The position numbers were made by a program, and so were the translations under genes. 64,000 nucleotides of DNA from positions 558,052 to 622,051 of the forward strand of contig VXBA01004393.1 in assembly GCA_013399895.1 (NCBI GenBank). The letters are read 5' to 3'. Below are positions 28,941 to 44,272 of the stretch, in pieces; position 1 is the stretch's first letter; every line of letters begins with the position of its first letter. The notes below the pieces were generated by a model that made no database searches, was not told the origin of the DNA, and saw nothing but the letters and a program-made list of their open reading frames with translations. The DNA is from Serilophus lunatus. Lineage: Eukaryota > Chordata > Aves > Passeriformes > Eurylaimidae.

Positions 28941-29120
28941 AGGACCTTAAAAAAATCAATCTGGTTCCAATCCCCTGCCCACACCTTCCACTAAACCATG
29001 TTGCTCAAAGTCCTGTCCAACCTGGCCTTGAACACCTTCAGGAATGTTGCATCCACAGCTTCTGTGGGCAACAAGTGCCTCACCGCCCTCACAGTAATGG
29101 ATTTCTTCCTTCAATCCTTC
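28941..29120 (-). mobile_element. CR1 LINE fragment, 3' end, minus strand
   Basis: The plus strand reads as the reverse complement of the chicken-type CR1 3' end. Recognisable stretches in order are AGGACCTTAA, GGTTCCAATCCCCTGCCC, CACCTTCCACTAAACCATG, TTGCTCAAAG, CCAACCTGGCCTTGAACACC, GCATCCACAGCTTCTG, GTGCCTCACCGCCCTCAC and ATTTCTTCCT. The element is therefore inserted in the minus orientation, the same sense as WWOX transcription. It is 5'-truncated, as most CR1 copies are, and diverged. It has at least two internal deletions relative to the consensus I remember: in the GCCATGGGCAGGGACACC region, and in the stretch between GGGCAAC and GTGCCTCACC. It lacks a clear terminal octamer repeat. 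Its right edge fades near 29115-29125. It is non-coding and cannot move by itself. Confidence 0.9.
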
Positions 29121-30216
29121 TAATGATTACCAAAGAACTCAAATTCTACTATGGATTTCATTGTCAGAGATTTCAGGTATTTTAACATGAAAATCTTCTT
29201 GTTCCTCTTCTCATTTATCATTGTCTACTTTAACATGCCCGTGGGTTTACACTCCAGCAGGATTCAGTGTGCCAGAAAGGGAGGGCAGGGGAAAAGGCAA
29301 GTAAGAAATATTTGTCAGATTAACATAAAAATATACAGGAGATAAAGATGAGCTGTGTCAGGAAGCACTATTGAGACACAAACACCATGGTAAGATGGAC
29401 CAGGTGGAGATGAGAGTCAAGCCATCAATGAAGTGCATTTTGCACTGTCTCCAAGGAGTGGAGCAATGGAAGGGTGAGGCTAATTTGCCTTGAAGGCCAG
29501 ATTTTAATCTGCAATGTAACATATAATGTCAGGCATCTTATATTTTGCTGTTATCTACAGTATGCCTTATGGCTCAAGCTAAAGAGATGAAGAATTAAAA
29601 GGTGAAGATACCTATTCAAAAAAAAAAAAAGAAGGTTAGAGACTAGCAGATAATAAAAACGACCATTATGTTTCTTAAATTTGATCTATAGCTACAACTT
29701 TGAAACAAATTATGAAATTAAGATTTCTGAAACCCATTTGCTTGGAGATGATGACACACAAGACACTAAAAAACAATTTGTCTGCACTCCCATTGAAAAC
29801 ATAAGCAACGTCAAGAGCCTTTGTACATTTAGAATCAAAACCCATCCTCTTTAAAAAGTCATAAATAGTACCATGTAGAATTCTTACTAATATTGCAATT
29901 ACCTATATTGCCCTAGTTCAAATGGGAAGTATCAATAAAATACTCTCCTCTAAATCAAACCTTTCCAAAGGCATTCACCTAAAGAATTATCTGCATTAGA
30001 ACCATTAACCCTAGTGCTCATTATATTCTGCAATTCCTGATCCAGCCAATGACTTTTTAGATTGAATTGTGATTTCTGAAAAAAAACCAAAAAAAACAGC
30101 ATGTTCTACCGAAAAAATTTGTATGATAAAGACAATACATTTGTAAAGATTCTACGATTTTACTGATACTACAGAAAAAAAAAAAAAGTTGATAAACAGC
30201 ACCTCAAACATGATGA

Positions 30217-30239
30217 ACTAAATTACTAAATTACTAAAT
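30217..30239. repeat. 8-bp tandem repeat, about 2.9 copies
   Basis: The unit ACTAAATT is repeated at 30217, 30225 and 30233; the third copy lacks its last base. Confidence 0.85.
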
Positions 30240-32810
30240 GTTTTGTGCACAAGTGGATTCGTGCTCTATTTTTACTGGAGCTTTGTGGTGTTTTGAGAAA
30301 ACACTAATAAAAATGTTCATTATAGCTTCAGAAATGTGTAGAAAGAGATAGCTTTAACCAGAGCAAGGCTGGGTTCATGTTAGCTGAATATCTATTTAGG
30401 CCACACACAGTGGTTAATATTTGCCAAAGAATGTAGCATTCTACAGCAACCAGGTCAAAACGACAGTATATCAACTCCCAATTAAGTTAAAAATAATGCA
30501 AAAATGTTTAACTTAGATCTCCAAGACCTCATCAGCTTTTAATTTAAACGGCTGCTGGGAACAGTATACAAAATCATACTTTATGAAGTTTTGAAATCTA
30601 GGGTCATCTTTCATAACAAATAATTCAATAAAACTGAAGTTAACCTCTAAATGAATAATGTCAACTACAATAAAGCTAAAAGTACTTTACAGACACAAGC
30701 TAAATATACTGAAACCCTGAATACCTCTGAAACTTAACCAGCAGATTTATGAAAGAACTGGGTCCCATCCATCTCCCATCTATCCAGCCACAAGGAGCTA
30801 TCAGATTTTCATCACTGAAGTCAAAGCAATTATAGGGCCCCCATTCTAACTACAGGAGACACTAATGTCTTTCACCACAAAAAGCAGCCACCTCATTAGT
30901 ATTCACAGGATGAGAAGGGGTTTTGGGTTTGTATGTTTTCTTTTTTTAAACTACTTTCTTCCCCATGGCCCCTATACTTGCTATAGCTCTGCATATCCAT
31001 TACTACACTATAAAGACAGGTAGACACAATTTCTGCTAAACACTAAAATTATTTAAAGTGCTTAGTGTATTCTTATGAAGATTTGTCAACTTTCTAACAA
31101 GACAGAAGAATATTTCCTGGACCACATAATCCCACAACCATCTAAGAAGGAAAGAACCACAAAGAAATCAAAAATTAAATTTGCTTTAAACAAACATTTT
31201 CTTTTAAGGTTTTTCTTTTGAATGCAGTTAAAACTTCGGATCAGAAGCAGACTCAAAACATTCTGTGATTCTCCAAAAGAAAACAAATTCTCTTAATGAT
31301 ATCTTTGCAGACTCATGGGAAACTTGGTTGCAATAAAGAACAATTTAAATGTTCAATTGGGAGTAAGACAAGCATTCACTGGACCTCACAGTCACCCATC
31401 CTGCTACTAATACATCTTCCCTACCGTGACACACACTGCCATGATGTCCCTCAAATTTTCAAATCCTGCCTGCACAAGCTATGACAGAGATCCTGAGGCA
31501 AAAATAAATATATCATATATAATTAAAGACTATACCCATATATTCGCAAAAGCAGAGTTCTCACTCTCTAATGCCTAAGGAAGAATACAAAAATATGACA
31601 CTGCCTTGGGATACTCTCCTACTCTCAAACAAGTTTTAGGCTCAGGACATCCAGAGTTACAGATAGTGCTTGGTGTCTTTAGTGCTTGTGTTTTTATTAC
31701 ATTTCCTTTCATTAATCTGACCATTTCCTCTTGAATCCATGTAAACTTCAGCAGACATGAAGTACAAAAAGCTTCAGCTTTGCTATTTCCTTCTGCAGAA
31801 GTGTGCAAATACAAGTTTGAATGATAAGGTTCATTTGAACTGATTTTATACATGAAAGAAAAAGCATTCTGATAAAATAATCCAGAACAACAAAAGGCAC
31901 GAGATCAGAGTTGCACAATGAAAATAATCACGTTTAGTCAGTTAAAATAGTTTAAGTCTTAAGAGAGTGAAATTCTATCAACTGGAACAGAAAATTCAAT
32001 AAAAATGTTTCATAAAACTGAGCAGAAGCTTTAGGATTTGACTCATTACTGCTACTCATTCTCAATTTTCAAGTCTTTCTCGAATATTTCTATACTCACA
32101 AAGAGATCCTCACTACAACTGATGTTATTTGCAGATTCAAAAATTTAAGTGCAGCTGCACAACACAGTATTCTTTTTCAAACAGAGGAGCAAAACAAAAC
32201 ATATCTCGTGAGTAACTCTTAATCTGCCAGCAAATCAATTATAGAGAGCTTCTGCAAAAAGCATCTGAAAATCTGCTTCCAGTCAACACAACTTAGCCAT
32301 CTGGTTCCCACAGATATGTGCCAGGAATGGGTTTGCAAAACCAAATTAACAGTGATTACACAAAAATATTCAAAATTTAATTTCAGCTTGCCAATCACTT
32401 TTATAGTCCTTCACATGCATGTGCAAAGAATCCTCCTCTCACCTCTTTGAAGTTAATGACATGTTTAAAGTGCCCTAGAAAAATGGCTAAAACTACATTT
32501 AGTAGATTTGTTTTAAATTACTTCTGTCAGCATCACCCCCAAGTGTCAGGAAAGACGCAGTGACTACGTGGTCTTCATATGTTCCTCAGTTAAAACATAA
32601 GGGGTACTTTCAGTAATTACTTTAGTAGTAATTGAGCTTGTTTTGAAACAAAGTGGTATCTCTAATTTCTTTGTTAATCCTGGATTAATACAATTTTGGA
32701 CGTCAGAAGTGTCAGTTTACATAGTGACAGCTCTTCATTAAGTGTCCACCAACTGTTCCATCACACTTGTTGCCAGTAGCCCCACCTATTCTAGATGGTC
32801 TATGCTTCTC

Positions 32811-32823
32811 TTTTTTTTTTTTT
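32811..32823. repeat. Poly-T run of 13
   Basis: Uninterrupted T run. Similar 12-13 nt runs occur at 29618-29630, 30175-30187, 37091-37102, 48820-48832, 55567-55578 and 63644-63656. Confidence 0.85.
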
Positions 32824-35800
32824 CTTGGTATCCCAAACTGCCAGTTTGTAAAAATTCCTACTGTTTTAATGACTACCAATACAAAGTTAATCTTGCAAGG
32901 CACCACTCATCTTCTGGCCCTTTTTCAGCAAGCACAGTGAAGGATGCTGATAACCACATAGGAGGTACTAACCTCAGACAGATGTGCAAATAATCCTTCA
33001 CATGGGGATAGTGCTGCAATTTTATTCATCTCCATTTTTAAAACCAGGAAAAAAATGTACAGAAATATGAGTTTTATATTTCTTCTTGCAAGACATACAG
33101 TGAATTACAATACAAAGTGTAAATACTTCTCTTTTTAAAACTATCCATGCTTAAAAAAAAACAGGCTAATAAAAATGGATGAAATGAGAAGCACCTGGAT
33201 TACTCTGTAGCCAAAGTCTCATCATTAAAATAACATCATTCCAATTCCTTTAATTTCTGTTGCAATCTTATTATAAAAGAATATAATTCAACATGTAACT
33301 TGAAATATTCTGGCATTACTTCTGTTATCAGAACAGATTTTAAGGTGTTTCAGAGTCAAAAAATTTCTATTAAGTTTAATGAAACTTTTTTCTAAAAATT
33401 ATTTAAACAATAATCTTTAAAAGAATTTGGATAAATTACTTGGATCCCATCTAAAGATACAGTAAAACCTAAGTGTTCTCTTTAATTTTAGAGGAAAATA
33501 CACATGTAAAATGTCCTAGCACATTGGGAAATCATATATTAATACAGTTTTATGACTATTTCTAATTGGTTTTGTTCTGATCAAAGTAAAACATTAGGAC
33601 TCTTTTAATGCAAATCAATAATTCAATAATCCAAAACTGTATAAAGTGCAGAAAGCTATGATGCTCTAATCACAGTCCACAATGGATATTAATTCACTTC
33701 TGAGACACTGGCTCCAGAATAAAAAAAAAATGACTCGGACAAATCCAAACAGGATCCAGGATAAGTACAGGACCAAGCTTTTCTTTGTCTCCTTTAGTCT
33801 AAACCTTTCCCACAGGATGTCACTATTGCTCTATGTCAGTAGGGAGTGTGACAGACGGACTTTGGGTAGTTCTGTACTCTCCACAAGGCTACATGACACA
33901 GATATTTAGGTATCTTCTAATTATGTAAATAAGATTACAACAAAGACTTATGTTGCAAGCCCAAATATTTGCTGACCTATAAACAAATTAAATCCTGTTA
34001 CAGTCCTTCCAGCTTGAAAAACTAGAACACTAACAAAACTGGAAATAGTGATGTTCGTGTCTGTACTTTGTGCCAACTGAAGACTTTAAAGAATTTACTT
34101 CCTTGAAATCCTACATTTTCATCCTTTAGGGCTATATAATTTATTTTCCAGATATTCATGTCGTTGGACAGACTTTTCTCTAACAGAAGAGTGACATCTC
34201 GTGGTGACACAGAAATCCTGGCTCAGACACATCCCATTTCCTCTGCATGGCACAGAGAATGAAGCTGTCACTGTAAAAGCTTCAGTCCAAACCCTGCCGG
34301 TTCTTGTGCTGTTGTCACGTATCCTCTCTGTAAGGATGGTGTTTGACAGAGATCCCTGTTGATCCAGACGTTCTGGCCCTCCCTTTAGAGACAACAGGTC
34401 TCCACATTTCCCTGCCTTTAGCCAGCCAGGCAAACACGTCACTGCCACTTTCGTTCAGCAATCCAATGAGCAACTCATAGGTTTGGAAGTAACTTATCAG
34501 ACATTTCTAGTGAAAATCTTTGGAAGAAAATCAAAATCAATGAGAATAAAGATCTTCAAAAACACAGTGGATCAAATTAGTCATAGAACACTAACAGGTG
34601 CAAGTGAACTTGGCCTAAAATAGATTTTAATCACCATGACTCTAATTACACTTTCAAGGCTAACTTTTTAGAAGTGGAGCTTTCAGCATCCCTGTTCTGT
34701 TTAGTCAGTACCTTATAGAGGGGGATACTATTTTTCAAAGGGTTTTTTGCATATTTATGCTCTGATATTGCAAATACATTTGCCTTAGTAAGGCAAAACA
34801 AGAATGTTCATATTGTTGACAGTTCAGAAAAGTTAAAGCAGCATTGTTGGGGCTTTTTTAGCCTTTTACAGTAAATACTTTCCTGTTGTGAAAATCATGC
34901 GAATGTTTTGTACAGTTCTTTTGCCTGTTAGTGCTGCTTAATGGACACTGACACTTAATGAACAATGTATTTGTAAAGTGCTGTACCTGAAACAAGGTGT
35001 CATCAGCAGAAATCAGAAAAGAAAATTTCCCATTCTGCCATTACCATATATGCAGTGTAACAGTAATGAAGACCAGGTGCACACATGTGTGAGTTATTTT
35101 ATACAAGAACAGCAAAACTGTCACTGTGGTCAGCAGTCTGTGAAGAATATAAACTAGAAAAATTACAATGTTGCAGAGGAAAACCCCCTAAAGTAATTAC
35201 TGAAGTTTATTTAGCAGAATATGCACCTTTGCTACTCTTAAGGTATTACTGTTACAGTTTGCATTACCCAATATTTTAAATAACCTGCCATCTTCAGACC
35301 TGCAGTTCAAGCCAATTATGCTGCCTTTTATTGTGCTCGAGATTGAATTAAAGCCAACGGGAAAATATCCCACGTCAACAATCCACTGATCCCAGATATT
35401 CCACCACAGTTGTTCTGCTCTGCATGTTCCAAAACAGCCATTCAAAATGATGCACAATGGGTCCAGTGCTCCAGCATACAGGAATCAATTTCCATTCACA
35501 AAAAATGATGGATGTAACAATGCATCTGCAACTTCTTGTGAGAAAACTCTGAATCTCGCAATATTTAATGATTTTTCATGGTTGCAAGACAGAGGTTAGA
35601 ACTGAGATGAATCAAGATCCATAAGGCAAAAGATTACATCTTTCTTTTTAAAAGTCTCAAGATACTAAAGACTATCAGATAATATTTTTGGCAGCTGACT
35701 CTTTGCATGGGCAGCTTTTTTGCCTAAACTCTGTGAGGAGGTATGTAATAGGAACAATTAGAAATACTGAGGAAGTCAATAACCCAAACCACACTGTTAC

Positions 35801-38311
35801 ACTATAAAGTATTCTGAGATTCAGCCAAGAGCTCTATCAACAACAGTATTTAATCCCTTTCTTTTTTTAGCGGAATAATCATCTTTCTCCAAGAGTAAAC
35901 AACCTGTTGTTCAAACTGCTGCAATACTGTTATGTCAGTAAAATACTGTAAAACTGCTACTGGAAATCAGCTTTCTGAACTCCTGGCACACTTTGAATGA
36001 CTGAAAGGATTAGCTTGTTGCCCTGAGGTTTTCCACATGTTTTCACACACCTTTCTAAGGTTTATTCATCACTAACTATCAAAAATTCATATTCAGTCTA
36101 ATGGGTCTAAAACCAACCAGATCTGAAGTTTCTAAAGAGCCTTGGGAATTCTCAAGGCCAACTCTCTTTGAGGTGCCTCAGGAATCAAACAACTTCCTTA
36201 GTAATAAAGGAAAAATAAAAACATACATATAAATTTATGATGTCATGTTCTGAAATCAAAGGAAAACATAACAAAACCAGCTGTAAAAATAGGCACAAAA
36301 AGAAGTCATGCAGGAGTTAAAAAAACCCTACACAAATTATAAAGCATATATTATGGCTTCTCATTTCAGGCATGATACCACAAATCTTAATCATGCAAAG
36401 AACTGCTTTGTTTCCTCATCAAAAGACAGGGAACTAGAGGGAAGTTTTAGCTCATTTAACTCATTGTTAATGACAGTGCAAGAATTCTTTCATCAAAATA
36501 ATTTAAAGTAATGTATTCATTTCGTTATATCTAATTAAAAATATCCTGGAGGGCAAATCCACAAAAACCCACAGTCACCTTGGTAAAGATGGGTTAGGTT
36601 AGGTCTCAAAATGCAAGCCCCACGGGCTGCTGAACACAGGATGAGAGACAGGATGGAGGAAACCCATGCACCAACCAGAGTCTGCACCAACTCACCACTG
36701 AAAGCAGCTCTGCTAACAGTGATCTTTTCAAGTGTGTGGGGTTTGGCAACAGGAAGAAAGGTAAAAATCACGATTATTCCTATTCCCTGACCAGATCCCT
36801 TCCCTGGAAGTTGGCATGGGAAGAGAATGAAAGAAAAATTGTTAAGTAATTCCAGTGTTGTTCACCTACTGGAATAAAAAGTCTGTTCCAACTCCATATA
36901 GGACTTCATGAGTCCAATCCAGCGGCTGAATAACTGAACTGAACGTGATTTGAATCAGACACCAAGGACAAGGCTGAACTACTTGAAATGCAGTGTTGAT
37001 TCCCCAGCTTCTTCTACACCAGAATGGCCTTTTAACAAACTGGCAATATGAAGAGAGTGGTTATGCTTAAATAAAGCAGAAGTCACAGAGAAAAAAAAAA
37101 AAGTCAATTAAATGCTGGATTGTTTAATTTCTCAAACAAATTAAATACAATGGAACATATGCACTTTCTCTTAAAAAGAAAAAAGAAAAAAAAGTCATGA
37201 TCCTGAAAAAAACTTTCTCCAGATGGCAAAGGTTTTACTATATTCTTACAAACAAAATTTGACTTTTTCTGGTAACAAATTTCTTAAGACTCATAGACAC
37301 TACATTTATACAACTAAACAGACAAAGTAGCCTGACCAGTTTATAATACAGATGTGCATTCTGGTATGTTTGCATGGCTATAATTTCCAGGCATTTGTGG
37401 ATGCCTGTCAGGAAGTCTCTGGATTCACGTTTATTTTGGCCAATGACTTGATCATTTTGGCAAGATAACCTGATGGCTCTGAGCTGCTAATTGAATTTAG
37501 ATGTACTGCAAAATAATATTCTTGTAAGTAGGTTATGCAAACGAAGCTTAGAGGAAGGATTTGAAACCAAGATTGAAATCATCATCATGATCATCAGATA
37601 TGCCCCCAAGATGTAGATCACAAAGTAATGTTTTTTGTTCAAGCAATAAAGGCATCAAGTAAAATGCTTGGTTACTAGAGCTTATGAAAAAGATAATATG
37701 AGATATCTTAAACTGCTAATCTATTTTAACCTGATTTACAGTCTATTGCACTGTTCCAAAACTCTGATGTTCTAATAGAATTGTTATCCCGGTTTTTTCC
37801 TCCAGCACCTCCAGAGCTTTAATCAAGGCAGCTGAAATGTTCTTGCAATATTCACCTCAGAGCTTTCTCCTTCAAAAAGATTATCTGTTGTGCCTGTTAC
37901 CTGTCCTGCATATTGTCCATCATTTTATGGATTAAATCTGCAGTCTCCTGAAACTCCAGTTGTTCTACCCTGGCATAAGTCAGGCACAATCTCATAAGTA
38001 CAACACAGTATGATGCATCACTGATATAAAACACAGCTGCTACATTTCAGAGGCTTTTATTTCTTTTTATTTCCAACTGATATCAACCAACCACTACATC
38101 GACCCATGGGCATCATTTTCTTCTTCTGAGAGAAGCAATAAAGAAATAAATAACAGATTTTTAGAATTTGTATTACAAAACTGACCACAAGACACTTCTT
38201 ACACATGACCACTTTTCCTACACATAGATCTAGAAGGCTGGCCCAGAAGCAGTTATACGTATTATGAAGTATTGCTTTACATATATCATTCTTCAGACTT
38301 TATACATTTTT

Positions 38312-38335
38312 AAAGGTAAATGAAAAGGTAAATGA
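38312..38335. repeat. 12-bp perfect tandem duplication
   Basis: AAAGGTAAATGA occurs twice head to tail without mismatch. Confidence 0.9.
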
Positions 38336-41300
38336 GAATTTATGTACTTCTGTACTAGAAAAATACTGAGAGAAAACTAGGATAAAATGAGGGTTATCAA
38401 AAAATTTTCAACACTTTACAAAAGACAGAAACCAATTCTTGGTTTTTCAACTACATTCAAAGCAAAAACTGAGGCCAGTATCAAGTGTTTTGACCTTCTA
38501 CTCTGTCCTTTTTATATTTGCTGCCTTCTCCATATCCTCCACTACTTTCAGATCTAGACACCACTGCTTGCTCACATTCCTAACTGTGAATGCCTCATTT
38601 CCATGCCATTTAGGGGGATACAGCCCCAATATTTGCCTTGCATTATGCTGTCCCACTGGCCCAGAGGCTGAGACTCAGAGGGAGAGGAGAATATAAGACA
38701 GTATTTTTGGGTAAAGGAGCCATGCTTCTTTCCCACTTGGTAAGTCAATCTGTTAACTTAAAATATAAAATTACCTAAATTATAACAAGAAATCCAAATG
38801 TCAATCTACAGCCACAGCTCCAGATATAACCATGGAATAACAATAAAAACTTGTCATTTTATCCTTTATATCTTCTCTCTATAAAATATTATACCAATCA
38901 GGACACATACTGTTTCATTTCATTATTAAATTTGAAGTGACTTGTTTCTCAATAAAGCATGTCAGGAACCCTAAGAGGGTTTTATGTTTGTTCACTTAAG
39001 GTAGTTCATAACAGATATTTTATTAAAACTCAAAAGAAAAGGAACTAATTTTAAAGATATAAAGAATCTTAAGCAGATTTAAAATGGTTTAACAAAGGTG
39101 TTTTGAGAGAAGTTACCCCAAGTATGACTACTCTTAATTCTGTTAATTTAACAGTAAATTCACTAAATAAGTAGAAACCAGCATTCAATACAGTGCCTTA
39201 CCCACCAGATGACTTCTGGATCATTCAGAGGAAGAGCAGGCTCCTGTTGCTGACCAGGATCACTATCAGGAATATTACTTTTCACAGCACTACACTTCCC
39301 TTGCTTTTGCATCCATGAAACTTATCCTCTTAAAACAGAAACGAACTGTTCATTTGCAAAAGTGAGATTCACCGAGTTAAAAAATTAAGTTGTACAGATC
39401 AGAAATGTAATCACGGGAGACAAGCACTGAGAGTTTTTCAATCACTGTGGGGCTGCATCAATTTAAAGTCATGTTACATTAAAGAGAAAAACGTCTGGGA
39501 AAGTCTCCCAGTTGTCACTTTAGATTAGATTTGTTGTTGTTATCAGACTGTGCATTTTGTAGGCTTTTTTACATTTTAAAGATATTGCCTCATGCAGCTA
39601 CACAGTGCATAAAGAAACAGGAAACATACAATTTTTTTAATCAGATTGCCTGGAGATGAGGAGTTTGCACAAATTAACTGGTAGTCTAATAAAAAAAATC
39701 ATGCATGCATATCTTCTTGAAGCCTATTAACATTAAAACTTTAACTACCTCAGAGTCTCAAGGAGGTCACCCAACTTAACTTTGCCTCACAGAAAGGAAG
39801 TGTCCATACTTCCAACAAAAAAAACCTAAACACATTGTGGAGACTTGATGTTGCTGGTCATCTCAACTGCATTTTTTTGTAAATTTTCAATTATATTAAC
39901 GGATTTACCCTACACTAAATCTGTTACAATGGTTCTCAGAATCAGACAACTGCACACTATGAGAAGACACAGGATTTACCTACATAAAAATAAAATTGAA
40001 GAATTTTAGTTTATTTCTCTATGATTTCAGGCCTGACCTCTGATTCATGGCATTTACCAGAGCTTCAGACAATTCTCTTAATTATTTTGATTGTCAAGCT
40101 GTCATGTAAAGGGTTCTTGAACATTATTGTATGTATTCACATTGTCAAACACTGTCTCACACATAGGAGTACAGCAATTTCACTGAATATGTAAGACTTT
40201 TACCAGGTTGGTGAGACTTCAGTATTATGGGGAAATTAAGTCTTTTGAAGTCACATTTTCACATTAGTGAAGAATCTTCCTCCAAACAACTGGAATGAAT
40301 CTCTCTTCTACTACTTAATATTTGAATGTTAGCAAAAAAGCCCCTCCCAAGTTTCCTCAGATGCTATAGAGGTATCAAGATGAACCAGACAAAACCCAAC
40401 CCCTACAAATGATCTTTCTGCTCCAAGAGAAGTCAAAGCACCAGCAATGAATTGTTTTCAGTTTACCACATACTTAAGACATGTATGGAAAAGTTCACAG
40501 ACTGACATCTAAAAATTATTAACAAGTTTCAGACTCACTTTGGTTTTTCTGAAGGTGGACTTTAAGCCCTGTAAGGACCACCAAAAGGAAGAATTTTATC
40601 CCAAAGTATGACAGCTGTAACAAGCTATGTCTTAGAATAGTACATCTTTAATCTAACACCATAGTCCTAAATCTATTCTGGTTCTACAAATGCCTCTAGT
40701 TATTTCATTTTTATCAGTGAAGAAAATGAAATAAAAAGTATTTCATACTTAACACCAAACAGACCATGTTATCCCAGAAGACGTGCTTAAATAATTTAGC
40801 TTTTAAAAAGAATCTTTAACTATAAATGTACTAAATTCCAGTGCAAAAGATTAACTACAAAAGAAATTAACACTGCCTTAGGAAAGGAAGATAACATTTT
40901 TCTAAAGCATTTCTAAAGCTTTTTGATATGCTATTTTTTAGAATTATATCTGGAGAGAACTAATATTTTTAAATGAGACTTTCAGAGCTCCTCAAATTGC
41001 AAAGTAATATTCATGCAAGTTCAAGAATTCTGTGGAAACTGTTTTGTTCCCATTAAAAAAAAAATCAGTACACAATCTTTAGACATTTAAAAAACGAAAA
41101 CAGAGCAATCAGAGTTTATCACTAAAAGGATATTCAAATAATATTCACCTAAAAAAACGTTGTTCCTGGTTCCATCAACAACTTAGTCACAACACATCAA
41201 AGCAAAATAACATTTTCTCCACTCAACATTTTAAAAGTTTCCAGGGCTTTATCATCAGTCGAAGCAGTCTGTTTGCATTCTCCAATACAAACTGACAATC

Positions 41301-44272
41301 TAGTGATACAGTACATTAAAAATTCTCTGTAGTATTGACTGCCTGAAGCTGATGCTCCCTTGCTAAATGCAGTGCAGTTCAATTAACAGCTCTTCAATAT
41401 ACAATTTAATTTTTCTTTCATCTTGATCCACAGCCCAGCTTGAAATGAGGAATGCTGGAATAGATGTACTTTAAATATTGAAGCAAGTCTTTATAAATAC
41501 ATCTATCAAACTTGTAATGATTTCTGTCGTAACAGAACCCAACAGACGAACCTGAGTGTCTGTGAATGTCTGTGACTTTCAGGTTTGTGCATTGTTTTTC
41601 TCAGCCTTATTCTCTCAGTGAATTCCTGGTGCAGGGGAAGGCTAAAAAACTCCCCCAAAGGAGTGGGAGAGCTTTCCTCTTACTGCACCATTCTTGGGAA
41701 GTAGAAGAACAGTTTTCAGCTGATGTTTTATAAAGTCTTTTGCATATAAAAATTCAACTTATCACTAATGTCACAAGAACTCCAGGAGCTTTTATATTTC
41801 TCTGATTATCTAAAAAGGTCACTAAACAGAGAAGTGCATGGCACCAATTTCTATTACCAAATCTACAGTAAACTGGGAGACAAACAATTCTGAATTGAAA
41901 AGTAAATATTTCGTGTACAAATACCTGGATACCATTTCCCCCATCCTTGCAGTGTGAATGTACATAGTACACCTCAAATTTTCTCTAGGTAGTCATGCCA
42001 CTTCACACGAAAATGTAAGATTAATTTAACCAGGACAAAATGAAATATTGCATTTCAAAGTTACTCTAAGTGGAACACTGCTGAAGGAAGCTAGTAATAT
42101 CTCTTGCAGCAGGCATGCTCAAGGAAACCTCGTGGATCAGCCCATTCCTCATAGATACACCATACAGCTTTCAAAATGGTAGGACTGACAACTGTTCATC
42201 AGAAACAAAAGCACTTTTAAGCTAGAGGCATTTTCTACTCTTTAAACATATTCACAAAAACAAACATGACAACAGTTAAAGCCTTAGGTGGTAGAGAAGC
42301 ACTACTGACATGGAAGGCTACCAACCCACACGAGATGAGCTGTGAAGCCACAGAGGCTTCAGGAAGTGAAGATAAGCAGCATTAGAAGAACAGAAATCAG
42401 TTTCAGATTAACTCAAACAAATGCCTTTTCTCAATTAATGCATGAATGCATAGTGAAAAATACAGGTTTACCTCATGCGTGTCCTTGTTTATAATGGTAT
42501 TAGTTGAGATGCCGAGATTTTATTCTTGTTATATTTCTTTCTTCTCTGTGTATTTTTAATCATCTTATCTATGTTATCACTTTAAATTATGGAAACAAAT
42601 CTTTATAAAATTAACCAGACTCATTATTGTCCCCATTTCCTTTTTCCCTTTATTCCTAGTCCTATATATTAGAAAATTATCTCAGTACTGTATTTAAATT
42701 GTCACAGAAATAACATTCAGCATTTACAGCAATTAACTCATCATTACTTCGAATAACTACACTAATTGGGATGCTCTACAAACCTGCAACACTGCAGAAT
42801 TAAAAATAAACATAACAAAGATATAATTTACAACTAATCTATACTTACAATTAAAGCTAGTTTCAAGATTTATTTCATTCTATTATTTTTTATTAGCTAC
42901 AGCAGACAGTAAATGGGGTGTACTATGTTCTGCTTTGCAAAACACCTAGATTATAAAACATAATTACACAAATTAATTAGAAATGAGTACATACGTTCAT
43001 GTCTTTGTTTGTAACCATAACATGTTAAACATGACTATATTAATAAGCAGGTCCTAAAACTTTTAAGATATTATAACTGAGGGAAATATTATAGCTCCCT
43101 GACACAGAAGGCAAAAATGTCACCCTGGCACAGAGAGGGTCACCACCACTTCCATTCTCCTGATGTCCTGGTTGGAAGCTGCAGGCAGTGCTCAGGTCAT
43201 TCTTTTACACAGCAGAGTAGCAATTCTGTGATAACTCTTCAACATCCAAAGCACCACAGCACAATACAAGTCCAGACCGAAATTTTCCCCGACCTGGGTC
43301 CTGCAGGTTCTTTCTCACCTACTCTCAAGGGTTCTCTGATGCCTAAGAGCCTGAAGTCCCTTCACTGACTGGATACTTATCCTTTTGCAAAGCTCAGTGC
43401 TTAAGGAAACTAATTATCCTCAGGATCTTTATCTTTTATATTGCTTCTAAACACTCTAAGGAACCAAAAGTTATTAGACAAGGAAGGGCAGATTCAGTGA
43501 CTGAGCATGCCTTGGGAAATCAGACTGGAGATGACTCTCCAAGAAGCAAAGAAACAAAGTCATTTGTATGTTTTCCTTTAAAACCAAACAAAAAGAATGT
43601 TTATTCATTTGCTGAGACCAAGTCTTTACTGCTGCATTTCCCCTGCAGTGTCTATTGCTGCAGTAATACTTTCACAGCATTTTGAGTATGCATGAAGCTT
43701 GTCTCAGTAAGATGCATTTAGCAGGTCCACCTTGGCAAAGTAAGAGATATTAAACATAAGCTTTTTCTAGTAATTTAATTGCATCATCATAAAGAGCATC
43801 TATCAATAGAACTAAGATGGATAGATACTCCTCATCAGACTTAGTATGTTGTCAAGAAACTGTAGTGTAAAACTCATTCAAGACCTCCTTTGAAGGTGCC
43901 AAACATGGTGTGTTTAGGATCTTTAAGCACAAATAGCTCTTTGGCATCACAATCAACAATAATTCAATGCCTAAAATACCGAAGTAAATTTCAATTAAAA
44001 CCAAGCTACAGTCCAAGCACAACACATCCCTCTTAAGAATTAGGGAATAACAAAAGACCAGAACTACCCTAAAAATCACCTAGCTGTCATCAGAAAGGCA
44101 GTGTTGACCTGTTCACTGTAGGGGCAGCATGAAATGTCACTCACTCCATTTCAGAGTTCTCACATGGCAAGTGACAAGTAAAGATCAAAATTAATTTTTA
44201 ACAGGACAAATTGCATTCAGAAGTAATGCATGCTTTTCCCTCTAGCAGAATAGTGAAAGTACATATGTGAAA

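Noticed and set aside
28790..29185. 131-codon plus-strand ORF
   Set aside because: Much of it lies across the CR1 fragment on the strand opposite to CR1 coding sense; it is a by-product of the repeat.
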